Of a DNA stretch of 64,000 bases, positions 8,103 to 16,396 are shown piece by piece. A model generated the notes under the pieces. That model did not search any database, was not told the DNA's origin, and saw nothing but the letters and a program-made list of their open reading frames with translations. Both the position numbers and the translations under genes were made by a program. Origin of the DNA: Faeciplasma sp900553675. GTDB lineage: Bacteria; Bacillota; Clostridia; Oscillospirales; Ruminococcaceae. The stretch covers positions 99,415 to 163,414 of the forward strand of contig CAUAFG010000003.1 of assembly GCA_958428235.1 (NCBI GenBank), read 5' to 3'. Position 1 is the first letter of the stretch. Each line of letters opens with the position of its first letter.

Positions 8103-9278
8103 TTACCTGATTCCTACAGCTTTAAGAAGCTCCTCGGTCTTGTCTGTTCGCTCCCAGGATGCGTTTATATCCTCCCTGCCCATGTGACCGTATGCAGCCG
8201 TCTGACGGTATATTGGGCGTCTTAAGTCAAGCGAGCTGATAATCGCAGATGGTCTAAGGTCAAATACTCTTCTCACTGCGGCAGTAAGTTCATCGTCGCT
8301 TACCTTGCCGGTTCCGAAGGTGTCGACAAGCAAAGATACAGGGTGCGCCACGCCGATGGCATATGCAAGCTGAATTTCGCACTTATCCGCAAGACCTGCG
8401 GCAACTATGTTCTTTGCGACATACCGCGCGGCGTATGCAGCTGAACGGTCAACCTTGGTCGGATCCTTGCCGCTGAAGGCTCCTCCGCCGTGGCGGGAAT
8501 ATCCGCCGTAGGTGTCTACAATTATCTTTCTGCCGGTAAGACCGCAGTCGCCCGCGGGTCCGCCGACAACAAACCTGCCGGTCGGGTTGACGTAGTAGAC
8601 AGTGTTTTCATCCAAAAGCTCGGCAGGGATTACCGCCATGATGCACTTTTCGATGATATCCTCCCTGATGGTCTCCTGCGAGACTGCCGCGTCGTGCTGG
8701 GTAGAGATTACAACCGTATCCACACGCACCGGCTTGCCGTCCTCATATTCGACCGTAACCTGACTCTTACCGTCGGGGCGGAGATATGAAAGCTCGCCGC
8801 TCTTGCGAAGCTCGGAAAGCTTTTTAGCCAGCTTGTGTGCATAGTATATCGGCATCGGCATAAGGGTTGGAGTTTCGTTGCAGGCATAGCCGAACATCAT
8901 TCCCTGATCGCCCGCGCCGGTGTCGAAGGCGTTGTCCGACCTGCCCTCAAGCGAATTATTCACTCCCATAGCTATATCCGGCGACTGCTGATGAATAGAG
9001 GTCAGCACCGAGCAGGTCTCGCAGTCGAAGCCGTACTTAGCCCTGTCGTAGCCGATATCCTTTACAACCCCGCGAACTATGCCGGCTATATCCAAAGACG
9101 CCTTGGTGGTTATCTCACCCAGGCAGAGTATAAGACCGGTTGTACAGGTGGTTTCACACGCCACGCGGGACATTGGGTCCTGCTTAAGGCATTCGTCTAA
9201 AACAGCGTCGGAAATCTGGTCGCAGATTTTATCGGGATGACCCTCTGTTACCGATTCTGATGTAAACAAGCTTTTCAT
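8103..9278 (-). CDS. metK: S-adenosylmethionine synthetase
   Basis: MetK, 391 residues, makes S-adenosylmethionine from methionine and ATP in the cytoplasm. Signature segments are present: GHPDKICDQ near residue 15, GAGDQGMMFGYA near residue 120, and GGAFSGKDPTKVDRS near residue 265. The frame extends 38 codons further upstream, but the ATG at 9278 has AAAGGA at the right distance, gives the normal N-terminus (MKSLFTSESVTEGHP), and excludes the riboswitch terminator that the longer version would run through. The gene is controlled by the SAM-I riboswitch just upstream, so product SAM shuts down its own synthesis. Confidence 0.98.
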   Translation of the reverse strand: MKSLFTSESVTEGHPDKICDQISDAVLDECLKQDPMSRVACETTCTTGLILCLGEITTKASLDIAGIVRGVVKDIGYDRAKYGFDCETCSVLTSIHQQSPDIAMGVNNSLEGRSDNAFDTGAGDQGMMFGYACNETPTLMPMPIYYAHKLAKKLSELRKSGELSYLRPDGKSQVTVEYEDGKPVRVDTVVISTQHDAAVSQETIREDIIEKCIMAVIPAELLDENTVYYVNPTGRFVVGGPAGDCGLTGRKIIVDTYGGYSRHGGGAFSGKDPTKVDRSAAYAARYVAKNIVAAGLADKCEIQLAYAIGVAHPVSLLVDTFGTGKVSDDELTAAVRRVFDLRPSAIISSLDLRRPIYRQTAAYGHMGREDINASWERTDKTEELLKAVGIR

Positions 9279-9340
9279 TTTTATAGCATTCCTTTCACGT
9301 TGACATAATATTACTGATGTTTTATCGCTGATTAAGCATA

Positions 9341-9369
9341 CAAAAATGCGTCCGGATAGCCGAACGCAT
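9341..9369 (-). terminator. SAM-riboswitch expression-platform terminator
   Basis: On the minus strand ATGCGTTCGG and CCGGACGCAT pair around CTAT, followed by TTTTTG. It lies 18 bases after the aptamer and before metK: a SAM-stabilised intrinsic terminator. Confidence 0.9.
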
Positions 9370-9386
9370 GACAAAACAAATATGTT

Positions 9387-9478
9387 CCTCATCTTTCGGA
9401 TAAACCGCTGGATTTAGCACCTTGAAAACAGGTTGCCGGGCTTCATAGGACCAGATTCCTCCGCCACTCTTGATAAGG
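9387..9478 (-). promoter_or_regulatory. SAM-I (S-box) riboswitch aptamer upstream of metK
   Basis: Read on the minus strand, the S-box core is complete: CTTATCAAGAGTGGCGGAGG at the 5' end (P1/P2, K-turn), CTGGTCCTATGAAGCCCGG, CAACCTG...CAAGGTGCTAAATCC and the closing GATGAGG. This is the standard SAM-I consensus, and its position before metK with a downstream terminator fits OFF-regulation by S-adenosylmethionine. Confidence 0.95.
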
Positions 9479-9492
9479 TTATATCGTTTATT

Positions 9493-9521
9493 ATTATACA
9501 GCATAGCAATGCGTTTGTCAA
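9493..9521 (-). promoter_or_regulatory. promoter of the SAM riboswitch-metK transcript
   Basis: Minus-strand TTGACA, 17-base spacer, TATAAT, ending about 15 bases before the aptamer. Confidence 0.9.
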
Positions 9522-9545
9522 TACATTTTTCGCACATAAAGCAAA

Positions 9546-9571
9546 GACGCACCGGAAAAATCCGATGCGCT
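9546..9571 (-). terminator. terminator of the upstream lipoprotein gene
   Basis: Minus-strand CGCATCGG-ATTTTT-CCGGTGCG followed by TCTTTGCTTT, 33 bases after the lipoprotein stop codon. It isolates that gene from the metK unit. Confidence 0.7.
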
Positions 9572-9603
9572 TCGCTATAAAATACATCATTAGGGGGTTG
9601 GTA

Positions 9604-10401
9604 TTACTCAGCTTCGCCCTCGGCAGGAGCTTCTTCACCCTCAGCATTTTCAGCGGGAGCCTCTTCGCCATCAGCGGGAACAGCGTCTGCGGTAGCTGCC
9701 TTGTATTCTTCAAGAGTACCCTTGAACACGCCAACCTCGGTTACGGTAAGACCGTCGAGAGTGGTGTTCCACGAGGAAGCCTTGAAAGCAAACTGGGTAG
9801 CGGTATCGTCGGTAATGGTGTTGTCAACATACTGAACGGTGTACTCGATGATTTCATCGAACTCGCCGCCGAAGAACTTATAGTCAACCTCCATGTTGTG
9901 CTGCTCGGAAGCGGTTACCTCAGCGTCGTCGATAAGCCATGTTCTGAAGTTTCCTACAGATTCGCCCTTGATGTGAACGCAGATGGTATTGCCCATGGTA
10001 ACGCCCTCAGGAAGCTTAAAGGAAACCAAGGTAGCGCCGGCGATGGTTACGCCATTGCCCTCAGCCCATGTAAGGGCTGCGTTGTCAGCTTCAATAAGCT
10101 CGTTTGAAACCTGTCCTCTGCCAAAGTTTTCGGTAGTTATGGGAATAGGTGTGAACATATCCGCAACATAAACAGGCTTAGGCTCCGGCTCGGGTTCCGG
10201 CTCCGGCTCGGTGGCTTCGGTGGTTGCCTCGGTAGTTGCTACTGTGGTAGCCTCGGTTACCGGTTCGGTAGCTTCGGTTACCGGCTCGGTGGCTTGGGTA
10301 TCGTCAGGCTTGACGTCTGCATTGTCGTTGGCATTGTCGCCGCAGGCTGCCAATGAAAGCACCATCACGAGCGCCAACAATACTGCTAATAATCTTTTCA
10401 T
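9604..10401 (-). CDS. surface lipoprotein with a predicted beta-sandwich domain
   Basis: A 265-residue exported lipoprotein. The ATG at 10401 is chosen because GGAGG lies 10 bases before it; the frame continues only through a TTG that would include the ribosome site. MKRLLAVLLALVMVLSLAAC is a signal peptide with lipobox LAAC. A linker follows, with TEPVTEAT repeats and an alternating E-P stretch. The core (about residues 75-225) is rich in beta strands with aromatic residues and resembles carbohydrate-binding-module folds, though I cannot name the family. The tail is an Ala/Glu/Pro-rich acidic segment. It lies beside GH13 and GH30 genes, which supports a role in glycan binding at the cell surface (inference). 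Confidence 0.75.
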   Translation of the reverse strand: MKRLLAVLLALVMVLSLAACGDNANDNADVKPDDTQATEPVTEATEPVTEATTVATTEATTEATEPEPEPEPEPKPVYVADMFTPIPITTENFGRGQVSNELIEADNAALTWAEGNGVTIAGATLVSFKLPEGVTMGNTICVHIKGESVGNFRTWLIDDAEVTASEQHNMEVDYKFFGGEFDEIIEYTVQYVDNTITDDTATQFAFKASSWNTTLDGLTVTEVGVFKGTLEEYKAATADAVPADGEEAPAENAEGEEAPAEGEAE

Positions 10402-10439
10402 CTTTAATTCCTCCAAATAAATTTGGTAAGCTTCGGAAT

Positions 10440-10469
10440 ATTATACAGTATAGCATTCCATACTTACAA
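10440..10469 (-). promoter_or_regulatory. promoter of the lipoprotein gene
   Basis: Minus-strand TTGTAA, 18-base spacer, TATAAT, about 40 bases before the start codon. Confidence 0.6.
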
Positions 10470-10581
10470 GCATATTGTAACATATCAGAATTATAAAATC
10501 AATTAAATTTCTAAAATATAATAGCCATTTTTTCAAAAAGTTCAGACATTGGTTATAATCCCTAACTTGCCATCTGCGGTC

Positions 10582-12120
10582 TTAAACCGCATAGAATCCT
10601 GCTGAGCAGGCAGGAACGGATATTCTGCCGCCCTTTGAGGATATCTCACCGCCGAAGCTGTAAACCGTTTCCTTCGGGATATATCCGCACTCAAACTCGC
10701 ACGGCTTGCCGGAGGGATTTATAACCACAAGTATTCTTTCCCCACCGCCGGTTCGCAGATATGCCAGCGGGTAGGAGTTCATTTCGGCATACACAAACTC
10801 GATTTCACCGTTGGACATAAGTGCTTCGTGCTGCTTGCGAATGGTTATCTGCTTTCTGACCTCATTATACAGCGATGAGCCGTCCTGCATTTGTGAAGCG
10901 ACCGTCGGAGCGTCGGCGCAGCCGTCCTGCCTGATATACAGGCTTTCGGCAGGAGCCGAGCTGAAGCCGTAGTTCACCGACGAATCCCACTGCATAGGTG
11001 AGCGCGAGCCGGTTCTGCCGTAGCCGCCCTCTACAGATACGTGGTTCTCGATATATCTCATACCAATTTCGTCACCGTAATAGATAAACGGCGCGCCTGG
11101 CATCGACATAAGAAATGCAAACGCTATTTTAAGCTCGTCGCCGTGCAAAGTCCGTGCAAGTCTGTCCATATCGTGGTTGCCTGAGGGGATGCAGATAAGC
11201 CCCTTTTTCTCGCTCTTGGCATAATTCTCGATATATTTGGAGACAAACTCGGAAACGTCGCCCTTGCCGCGTGATGAAAAGAAAGGCTCAGCGCAGCGGA
11301 AAAGGTCGTTATAATGTGAGGGACCAAAGTGCAGTAAAAAGTCCATGTGGAATCCGCCCTGCAAGGATTTATCAGGCTCGCCCCATTCCGAAACCATTGC
11401 CGCTTCGGGAAACTCGCGGTTCAGAAATTCTCTCACGTTCTGCCAGAGCTTTATTGTTCCCTTGCCGTCTTCATCGTGCTTTACAAGCGAGCCTGCCATG
11501 TCCACGCGGAAGCCGTCGCAGCCCATTTTCAGCCAGAACCGCATAATGTTTTTAAGCTCCTCTAAAGTCGCCTTTGGTCCTTCGTCGTCCGGCGACTGCT
11601 GCCAAGGTCTGTCACACTTATAAAAGCCGTAATTAAGGGCAGGCTGATGTGAGAAGAAGTTGACCGCACACACACCGTCTCTGTCAGAGATTCCCTTTAT
11701 CGAGCCCATTCCGGCGGGCTCCTCCCAGATGCTGTCCGTCCAGACATAGCGGTCGGTGTACTCGTTCCTTTCCGCCTTCATAGACTCTCTGAACCACTTA
11801 TGGTCAACCGAGGTGTGCCCCGGGACAAGATCTAAAAGAATGTGCATATCCCGCTTGTGGACTTCTTTGAACAGCCTTTTCAGGTCTTCGTTGCTGCCGT
11901 ATCTGGGAGCTGCCTTGTAGTAATCCGAGACGTCATATCCCGCATCACCGAACGGAGACTCAAAGCAGGGGTTCATCCAGATTGCGTTGCAGCCAAGCTC
12001 TTTTATGTAGTCAAGGCTTTGTATAATACCCTCAAAGTCGCCGATACCGTCGGCGTTGGTGTCCTTAAAGGACTGCGGATAAATCTCGTAAAAAACAGCG
12101 TTGTCTAACCACTTTGGCAT
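10582..12120 (-). CDS. GH13 alpha-amylase-family glycoside hydrolase
   Basis: A 512-residue GH13 enzyme without a signal peptide, so cytoplasmic. The four family motifs are intact: region I DLVPGHTS (residues 97-104), region II GFRVDMAG with nucleophile Asp207, region III SEWGEPD with acid/base Glu245, and region IV SGNHDMD with Asp317. The N-terminus (WLDNAVFYEIYPQSFKDTN) resembles oligo-1,6-glucosidase and related enzymes. The start at 12120 has AAAGGAG upstream; a longer frame would run back into the preceding gene. It follows the GH30 lipoprotein gene after only 14 bases, so the two are very likely one operon. The exact substrate (alpha-glucoside type) is not decidable from sequence. Confidence 0.9.
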   Translation of the reverse strand: MPKWLDNAVFYEIYPQSFKDTNADGIGDFEGIIQSLDYIKELGCNAIWMNPCFESPFGDAGYDVSDYYKAAPRYGSNEDLKRLFKEVHKRDMHILLDLVPGHTSVDHKWFRESMKAERNEYTDRYVWTDSIWEEPAGMGSIKGISDRDGVCAVNFFSHQPALNYGFYKCDRPWQQSPDDEGPKATLEELKNIMRFWLKMGCDGFRVDMAGSLVKHDEDGKGTIKLWQNVREFLNREFPEAAMVSEWGEPDKSLQGGFHMDFLLHFGPSHYNDLFRCAEPFFSSRGKGDVSEFVSKYIENYAKSEKKGLICIPSGNHDMDRLARTLHGDELKIAFAFLMSMPGAPFIYYGDEIGMRYIENHVSVEGGYGRTGSRSPMQWDSSVNYGFSSAPAESLYIRQDGCADAPTVASQMQDGSSLYNEVRKQITIRKQHEALMSNGEIEFVYAEMNSYPLAYLRTGGGERILVVINPSGKPCEFECGYIPKETVYSFGGEISSKGGRISVPACSAGFYAV

Positions 12121-12134
12121 AGCTTTGTCTCCTT

Positions 12135-14156
12135 TTATTTCTGTGATGATTTGTAAAGACTTATCTCCGCGATGTTGCAAAGGTGCTCGCCTCCGCCTGT
12201 CGGGACATCATAGCGCAGATATCTGAAATTATAAGCTTTATCTAAGAATACATAGTTGAAGCCGGATGTCGGAGCAGACGTCACCTCGTAAAGCTCCGTC
12301 CACTTTTTACCGTTCTTCGAGCCGTAGAACTTACCGCCGGTCATTCTGCCCTCAAAGCCGGTGCGCGGCGCATAGGCGATAACGTCAAACTCGGCAGTGT
12401 TGCCCCTGTCGATTTCCAGCCAGCCATCCTCAACGCCGTCGAAGAAGGTCAGAGTGTCGCCGTCAACCGCCTTGTCGGCAGTGTCCGCGCCGTTGTTCCA
12501 AGGAGTCGAGCCGGTTACGGTGGGATTATCCATCGGGACAGCTTCAAGGCTGATATCGCCCATCTCCACACCGCCGACAACATAGGTCGTGACGGACTGC
12601 GGCGCAAGCTCTGCTACAAAGCCCTTGCCGTAGGTGTAGATGTCGTCAAGTTCCTGCCAATGCTCGCCCTGCTCCATCGTTCCGCTCGTGCGGTAAGCCC
12701 TGACGGTATCGCCCACCGTCTTCATCTGCGAAAGGCTGATGTTGGCGTTTTTAGGCTTATCCGACTTGTTCATAACCACTATTGAAAGCTCCTTGGTTTC
12801 GGGATTATACGCCGCAAGCGAATCCCCGCCGCAGTGGATAATGGTAGAGCCGGGACGGATAAATCGTGAAAACTGACCAAAGGCATAGTACTTTTGGGTG
12901 AGGATTACATCTTTATTGTCGTGGTCGCACACAGCCGTTCCCCAGAAGCCGGCGGTAATGTCTATCATGCCCGAATCCTGCTTGCCGTTGTAGCCGTCCT
13001 TACTGATGTGCTTGTCGATTACCTGCCACAGCACCCATGCCGACGGCGAAAGCGCATTTATATCCGAGATTATCTTTTCGCTCAGCCAAAGTGCGGGACC
13101 CATTTCGCCATCGCAGACGGTGCCGTTGCCGTCAACCTCGCTCATCCACATATTAAAGCCTTCATCGCGGGCAAGCTGACCCAGCTCGCCTATTCTGGTC
13201 GGGTTATAGGTATGAGTGTTTATCCTGCCGATGGAAGCCTTTGCCTTATCGGAATAGCTCAGATACTCGTTGATTTGCAGCTCGGTGCTGGTTTCGTCGC
13301 TGGCGGAAACTATGACGTTGCCGAGGTCGTAGTTTTTCAGAGCGTCGTATGTAAGCTCGATGATATCCGACTGGCTCTTGCCCGCGTCGAAGTGGCAGCC
13401 CTCCTGCTTGTTGCTGCCGTACCACCAGAAGTTGGTGTTGGGCTCGTTCATCGGGGCAACGCTTGCAACGGTTATATCAAGCTTGTTTTGAATATAATCG
13501 GTGACGTGCGCAAGATACTCCGCAAAGTCCTTGTAGCAATCGTCCTTAAGATTGTTGACGTTGCCGTCCCGCCCGCCGGAGGAGCATCCGCTGACCGTCA
13601 TAAAGTAGGGCGGAGAGTTGGAAAAGACCTCAACCAAAGCGTTATCCCCTGCCGCCTTATAGGCACGCTTTAAGACGTTGAGCTGGTTTTTGTCAGCCTT
13701 GTAATCATACTCGTATTTCTGCTTTTTTTCGTTCCAATAGAGCCACCCGGGAACCTCGGAGTCGGTTCTTGTTATATGATTGTGCTCAGGATCGTCACCG
13801 CCGCCGATGTTATAGCGCATGATGTTGAGGCGCAGACCGTCCTCCCCGAAGAAAAGGTCAGCCGTCAGCTGAGCAAGCTTGTCGGAATAGCCGACTCGGT
13901 TTGCCCACCAGCAAAGGCTTGTTCCCCAGCCCTCAAATTTTCCGCCGTTCATCACGGAAGCGTTCAGCGGAGAAACGCTTATGGTTGTATCAATATTCAC
14001 GTCTTCAGGCTTCACAATGTTTCTCTCCTCCATCGGCACGCTTTCGGGTGTTTTTTCGTTTTTGTTATTGCTGTCCTTCGCGCCGCAGCCGCTTGCCGAA
14101 ATAAGCATACACGCGCAGAGTGCCAAGGAAACCGCTCTTTTAAATATCTGTTTCAT
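12135..14156 (-). CDS. secreted GH30-family glycoside hydrolase lipoprotein with C-terminal F5/8-type domain
   Basis: A 673-residue lipoprotein: signal peptide with Cys24 in the lipobox SASGC, a charged linker, then a GH30 (clan A) TIM barrel. The acid/base is Glu238 in APMNEPN and the nucleophile Glu340 in MWMSEVDG, both in canonical context. The beta-sandwich follows (residues about 440-520), then a discoidin/F5/8-type module (about 530-673, with SKNGKKWTELYEV and RYLRYDV), which usually binds carbohydrate. The nearest described activity is endo-beta-1,6-galactanase, but this is inference. GGAGG precedes the ATG. It acts on extracellular glycans and is cotranscribed with the cytoplasmic GH13 enzyme. 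Confidence 0.88.
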   Translation of the reverse strand: MKQIFKRAVSLALCACMLISASGCGAKDSNNKNEKTPESVPMEERNIVKPEDVNIDTTISVSPLNASVMNGGKFEGWGTSLCWWANRVGYSDKLAQLTADLFFGEDGLRLNIMRYNIGGGDDPEHNHITRTDSEVPGWLYWNEKKQKYEYDYKADKNQLNVLKRAYKAAGDNALVEVFSNSPPYFMTVSGCSSGGRDGNVNNLKDDCYKDFAEYLAHVTDYIQNKLDITVASVAPMNEPNTNFWWYGSNKQEGCHFDAGKSQSDIIELTYDALKNYDLGNVIVSASDETSTELQINEYLSYSDKAKASIGRINTHTYNPTRIGELGQLARDEGFNMWMSEVDGNGTVCDGEMGPALWLSEKIISDINALSPSAWVLWQVIDKHISKDGYNGKQDSGMIDITAGFWGTAVCDHDNKDVILTQKYYAFGQFSRFIRPGSTIIHCGGDSLAAYNPETKELSIVVMNKSDKPKNANISLSQMKTVGDTVRAYRTSGTMEQGEHWQELDDIYTYGKGFVAELAPQSVTTYVVGGVEMGDISLEAVPMDNPTVTGSTPWNNGADTADKAVDGDTLTFFDGVEDGWLEIDRGNTAEFDVIAYAPRTGFEGRMTGGKFYGSKNGKKWTELYEVTSAPTSGFNYVFLDKAYNFRYLRYDVPTGGGEHLCNIAEISLYKSSQK

Positions 14157-14185
14157 AATCCCTCCAAGTTTAATTATTTTGTATA

Positions 14186-14214
14186 ATTATAGCATTATGG
14201 AAGGCAAATATCAA
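14186..14214 (-). promoter_or_regulatory. promoter of the GH30-GH13 operon
   Basis: Minus-strand TTGATA, 17-base spacer, TATAAT, about 30 bases before the GH30 start codon. Confidence 0.75.
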
Positions 14215-14223
14215 GAGACTATA

Positions 14224-14257
14224 TAAAAACAGCAGAATATATCAACCTCTGCTGTTT
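14224..14257 (-). terminator. terminator of ribU
   Basis: Minus-strand ACAGCAGA and TCTGCTGT pair around an 11-base loop, followed by TTTTATAT, 20 bases after the ribU stop. Confidence 0.75.
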
Positions 14258-14277
14258 AATATGTTCATATAATTTAT

Positions 14278-14919
14278 CTATCTGTGATACAGCCTGCTTA
14301 TCGGCTTATAAACGATATAGCAAAGGAAAGCTTCAAGAATGCCCTTGCAGAATGTGAATGTCACGTTGAATATAAGCAAGCAGTTGAAAAGCGCGTTATC
14401 AGTGGGAGTAGAAGCCGCCGCCGGAAGAATCGCCTTGTACATCTCTATGATAGAATCAAGTGGGAGCTTGTATATAACCACATAGGCAGGATATACAAAG
14501 AAGTAGTTGAGCGGCAGGCTGACTACAGACATCAGCAAGGCTCCGCAAAGGCTTGCGATTATCGCGCCGGTTCTGGTGTGCTTGAATTTATATATCAGAC
14601 CTGCCGAAAAGACGAACACCGCTCCCAAAAGGAAGTTGCACAGCTCGCCCACTCCCATTGACGTTCCGAAGGGAATGTGAATCAGATTTTTGATAAACTC
14701 AATAGCTATCCCCCACGTAGGACCCAGCACAAAGGTTCCTATCAGCGCGGGGATGTCGGAAACGTCCAGCTTCACAAATGAAGGTATTATCGGCAGTGAG
14801 AACTCTAAAAACTGCAAAACGAATGCCACAGCCGAAAGCATGGCACAGGCGGATATTGAGCGAATCGAGATTTTTTCGGTTTTACGGTCGTTTATACGGT
14901 CGTTTTTACGACTAGTCAT
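14278..14919 (-). CDS. ribU: riboflavin ECF transporter S component
   Basis: A 213-residue hydrophobic protein with about six membrane segments, the substrate-binding (S) subunit of an energy-coupling-factor transporter. Features of RibU are present: a charged N-terminus, the segment LPIIPSFVKLDVSDIPALIGTF, and GPTWGIAIEFIKNLIH, close to the family consensus. Control by an FMN riboswitch directly upstream makes riboflavin the substrate with good confidence. The ATG at 14919 has AAAGGAG 8 bases upstream; the longer frame would include the riboswitch terminator. The EcfA/EcfT energising subunits are not in this window and are normally shared. Confidence 0.93.
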   Translation of the reverse strand: MTSRKNDRINDRKTEKISIRSISACAMLSAVAFVLQFLEFSLPIIPSFVKLDVSDIPALIGTFVLGPTWGIAIEFIKNLIHIPFGTSMGVGELCNFLLGAVFVFSAGLIYKFKHTRTGAIIASLCGALLMSVVSLPLNYFFVYPAYVVIYKLPLDSIIEMYKAILPAAASTPTDNALFNCLLIFNVTFTFCKGILEAFLCYIVYKPISRLYHR

Positions 14920-14945
14920 ATCAAATACTCCTTTACAAATGAAAA

Positions 14946-14969
14946 AGCCCGAAGCAATTGCTTCGGGCT
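14946..14969 (-). terminator. FMN-riboswitch terminator
   Basis: A perfect AGCCCGAAGCAATTGCTTCGGGCT palindrome (arms of 10 bp with a 4-base loop) followed on the minus strand by TTTTTC, between the aptamer and ribU. Confidence 0.9.
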
Positions 14970-15024
14970 GCATGCGCATAATCGCACAAATGCCTTGAAC
15001 TCGGCGATTTATACGCCAAATTCA

Positions 15025-15140
15025 ATCTTCTCCCATCCAGACTTTAACTGTCGGTTCCGGAATTGCACCGGTATCAAAAACAAATCATTGTTCGTCGCGG
15101 ACTATACCGCCGATCGGGAATTTCACCCTACCCCGAAGAT
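15025..15140 (-). promoter_or_regulatory. FMN riboswitch (RFN element) upstream of ribU
   Basis: On the minus strand the RFN core reads ATCTTCGGGGTAGGGTGAAA, then TTCCCGATCGGCGGTATAGT, CCGCGACGA, a variable arm (AACAATGATTTGTT), GGTGCAATTCCGGAACCGAC and AGTCTGGATGGGAGAAGAT. These are the invariant segments of the FMN-binding six-helix junction. With the terminator that follows, it should switch ribU off when FMN is plentiful. Confidence 0.96.
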
Positions 15141-15164
15141 AAATATAAAATTTTGATAAGACGA

Positions 15165-15614
15165 TTACTCCTCGTCGCCTTCAATGCTTTCGATATCGAA
15201 TTCCAGATGCTCACCGCAGTTGGGACATTCGATAGAACCTTCGTTTACCATTTCCTCGGTAAGCTCGATGGTGTCGCCGCAGTTGGGGCATACAGTCTCA
15301 AACTCGCAGCAGTCGTCGTCATCGCAGCAATCACAATCGCAGTCGCAATCATCATCGCAGCAGCAATCGTCGTCTTCGTCGTCCTCATCGTCTTCACCGT
15401 AAAGGTCTTCCTCGATGTCTGAAACGTCCTCGTCGATGGTTTCGCAGAACTCAACGATATCATCAACATCTGAGTCGATGGTGTCAACGGTGGTGCATAT
15501 CTCCTCTAAAAGCTCCTGCATTGCCTTTAAAACTCTGCCGGTAGGCTCGGAAGCGTCGATATTAAGACCGTCCATAAGACCCTTAAGATACTGCGCTTTT
15601 TCGGATAGAATCAT
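15165..15614 (-). CDS. CD1247-type protein: helical N-domain, Asp/Cys-rich linker, C4 zinc ribbon
   Basis: A 149-residue protein of a clostridial family usually found next to efp. Residues 1-75 form a helical, acidic domain (EKAQYLKGLMDGLNI). Residues about 75-100 are almost only Asp and Cys (about ten Cys). The C-terminal part is a zinc ribbon with paired CPNCGD and CPNCGE knuckles and a terminal LEFDIE strand. The start at 15614 has AAGGAG upstream; a longer frame reads back into efp. The function is not known. The Asp/Cys tract could bind metal, but that is inference. It directly follows efp, with 28 bases between the genes, and lies upstream of the FMN riboswitch. Confidence 0.8.
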   Translation of the reverse strand: MILSEKAQYLKGLMDGLNIDASEPTGRVLKAMQELLEEICTTVDTIDSDVDDIVEFCETIDEDVSDIEEDLYGEDDEDDEDDDCCCDDDCDCDCDCCDDDDCCEFETVCPNCGDTIELTEEMVNEGSIECPNCGEHLEFDIESIEGDEE

Positions 15615-15642
15615 AATGTTTCTCCTTTCAGGATAAAACCTA

Positions 15643-16203
15643 TCAGTTAGATCTCTGCATATACTCGCCGGTTCTGGTGTCGATTCTGATAACATCGCCT
15701 TCGTTGATGAACAGCGGAACCTTTATCTCAGCGCCGGTTTCGAGGGTTGCGGGCTTGGTTGCATTGGTTGCGGTGTTGCCTGCAAAGCCGGGGTCGGTCT
15801 GAGTAACGGTAAGGTCCACAAAGAAGGGAGGCTCAACGCCGAATACCTTGCCCTTATAGGAAAGGATGGTGCAGACCATGTTTTCCTTAACGAACTTGAA
15901 GTTGTCTCCAACGTCGTTAGGGCTTACGGGAATCTGCTCGTAGGTTTCGGAATCCATGAAGTAGTAAAGCTCGCCGTCGGTGTAGGAATACTCCATATCT
16001 CTTCTTTCAATAAAGGCTGTGGGGAATTTTGCGGTGGGGTTGTAGGACTTTTCAACAACAGAGCCTGTTAAAACGTTCTTGGTCTTGGTTCTTACAAACG
16101 CTGCTCCCTTACCGGGCTTAACGTGCTGGAACTCGATAACCTGCATTACGTTGCCGTCCTCTTCAAATGTTACACCGTTTCTGAAATCACCTGCTGTGAT
16201 CAT
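15643..16203 (-). CDS. efp: elongation factor P
   Basis: EF-P, 186 residues, a three-domain OB/KOW protein that relieves ribosome stalling at polyproline. The loop VKPGKGAAF carries Lys32, the residue modified in some bacteria; domain III ends in the expected INEGDVIRIDTRTGEYMQR. The neighbours (Xaa-Pro peptidase upstream, CD1247-type protein downstream) are the common clostridial arrangement. A 100-base leader precedes it with a CCGCAG/CTGCGG hairpin at 16277-16297, which has no T-run and so is not an evident terminator. Confidence 0.97.
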   Translation of the reverse strand: MITAGDFRNGVTFEEDGNVMQVIEFQHVKPGKGAAFVRTKTKNVLTGSVVEKSYNPTAKFPTAFIERRDMEYSYTDGELYYFMDSETYEQIPVSPNDVGDNFKFVKENMVCTILSYKGKVFGVEPPFFVDLTVTQTDPGFAGNTATNATKPATLETGAEIKVPLFINEGDVIRIDTRTGEYMQRSN

Positions 16204-16310
16204 AAAATTGTGTCCTCCGTTTCTTTAGGGCAGCTTAATATATGATCCGCCCATTTCAAATTTATTAGTTTTTTTGCCGCAGAGCTTATACCTGCGGAAG
16301 ATTACATTCT

Positions 16311-16339
16311 ATTGTAACCTAAAATCGAAAATAATGCAA
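16311..16339 (-). promoter_or_regulatory. promoter of efp
   Basis: Minus-strand TTGCAT, 17-base spacer, TACAAT, 108 bases before the efp start codon. Confidence 0.6.
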
Positions 16340-16396
16340 GGGGTTTTAGCAAAGAAATGAATTTTTTATGCTATTTTTTATTCCTTATTCAAAAAA

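Noticed and set aside
10200..10310. short tandem repeats suggesting a CRISPR or minisatellite
   Set aside because: They are codons of the lipoprotein linker (TEAT, TEPV and alternating E-P), without spacers.
12894..13673. 259-residue open frame antisense to the GH30 gene
   Set aside because: It is a mirror of GC-rich third positions in the GH30 gene, with no ribosome site and no recognisable domain.
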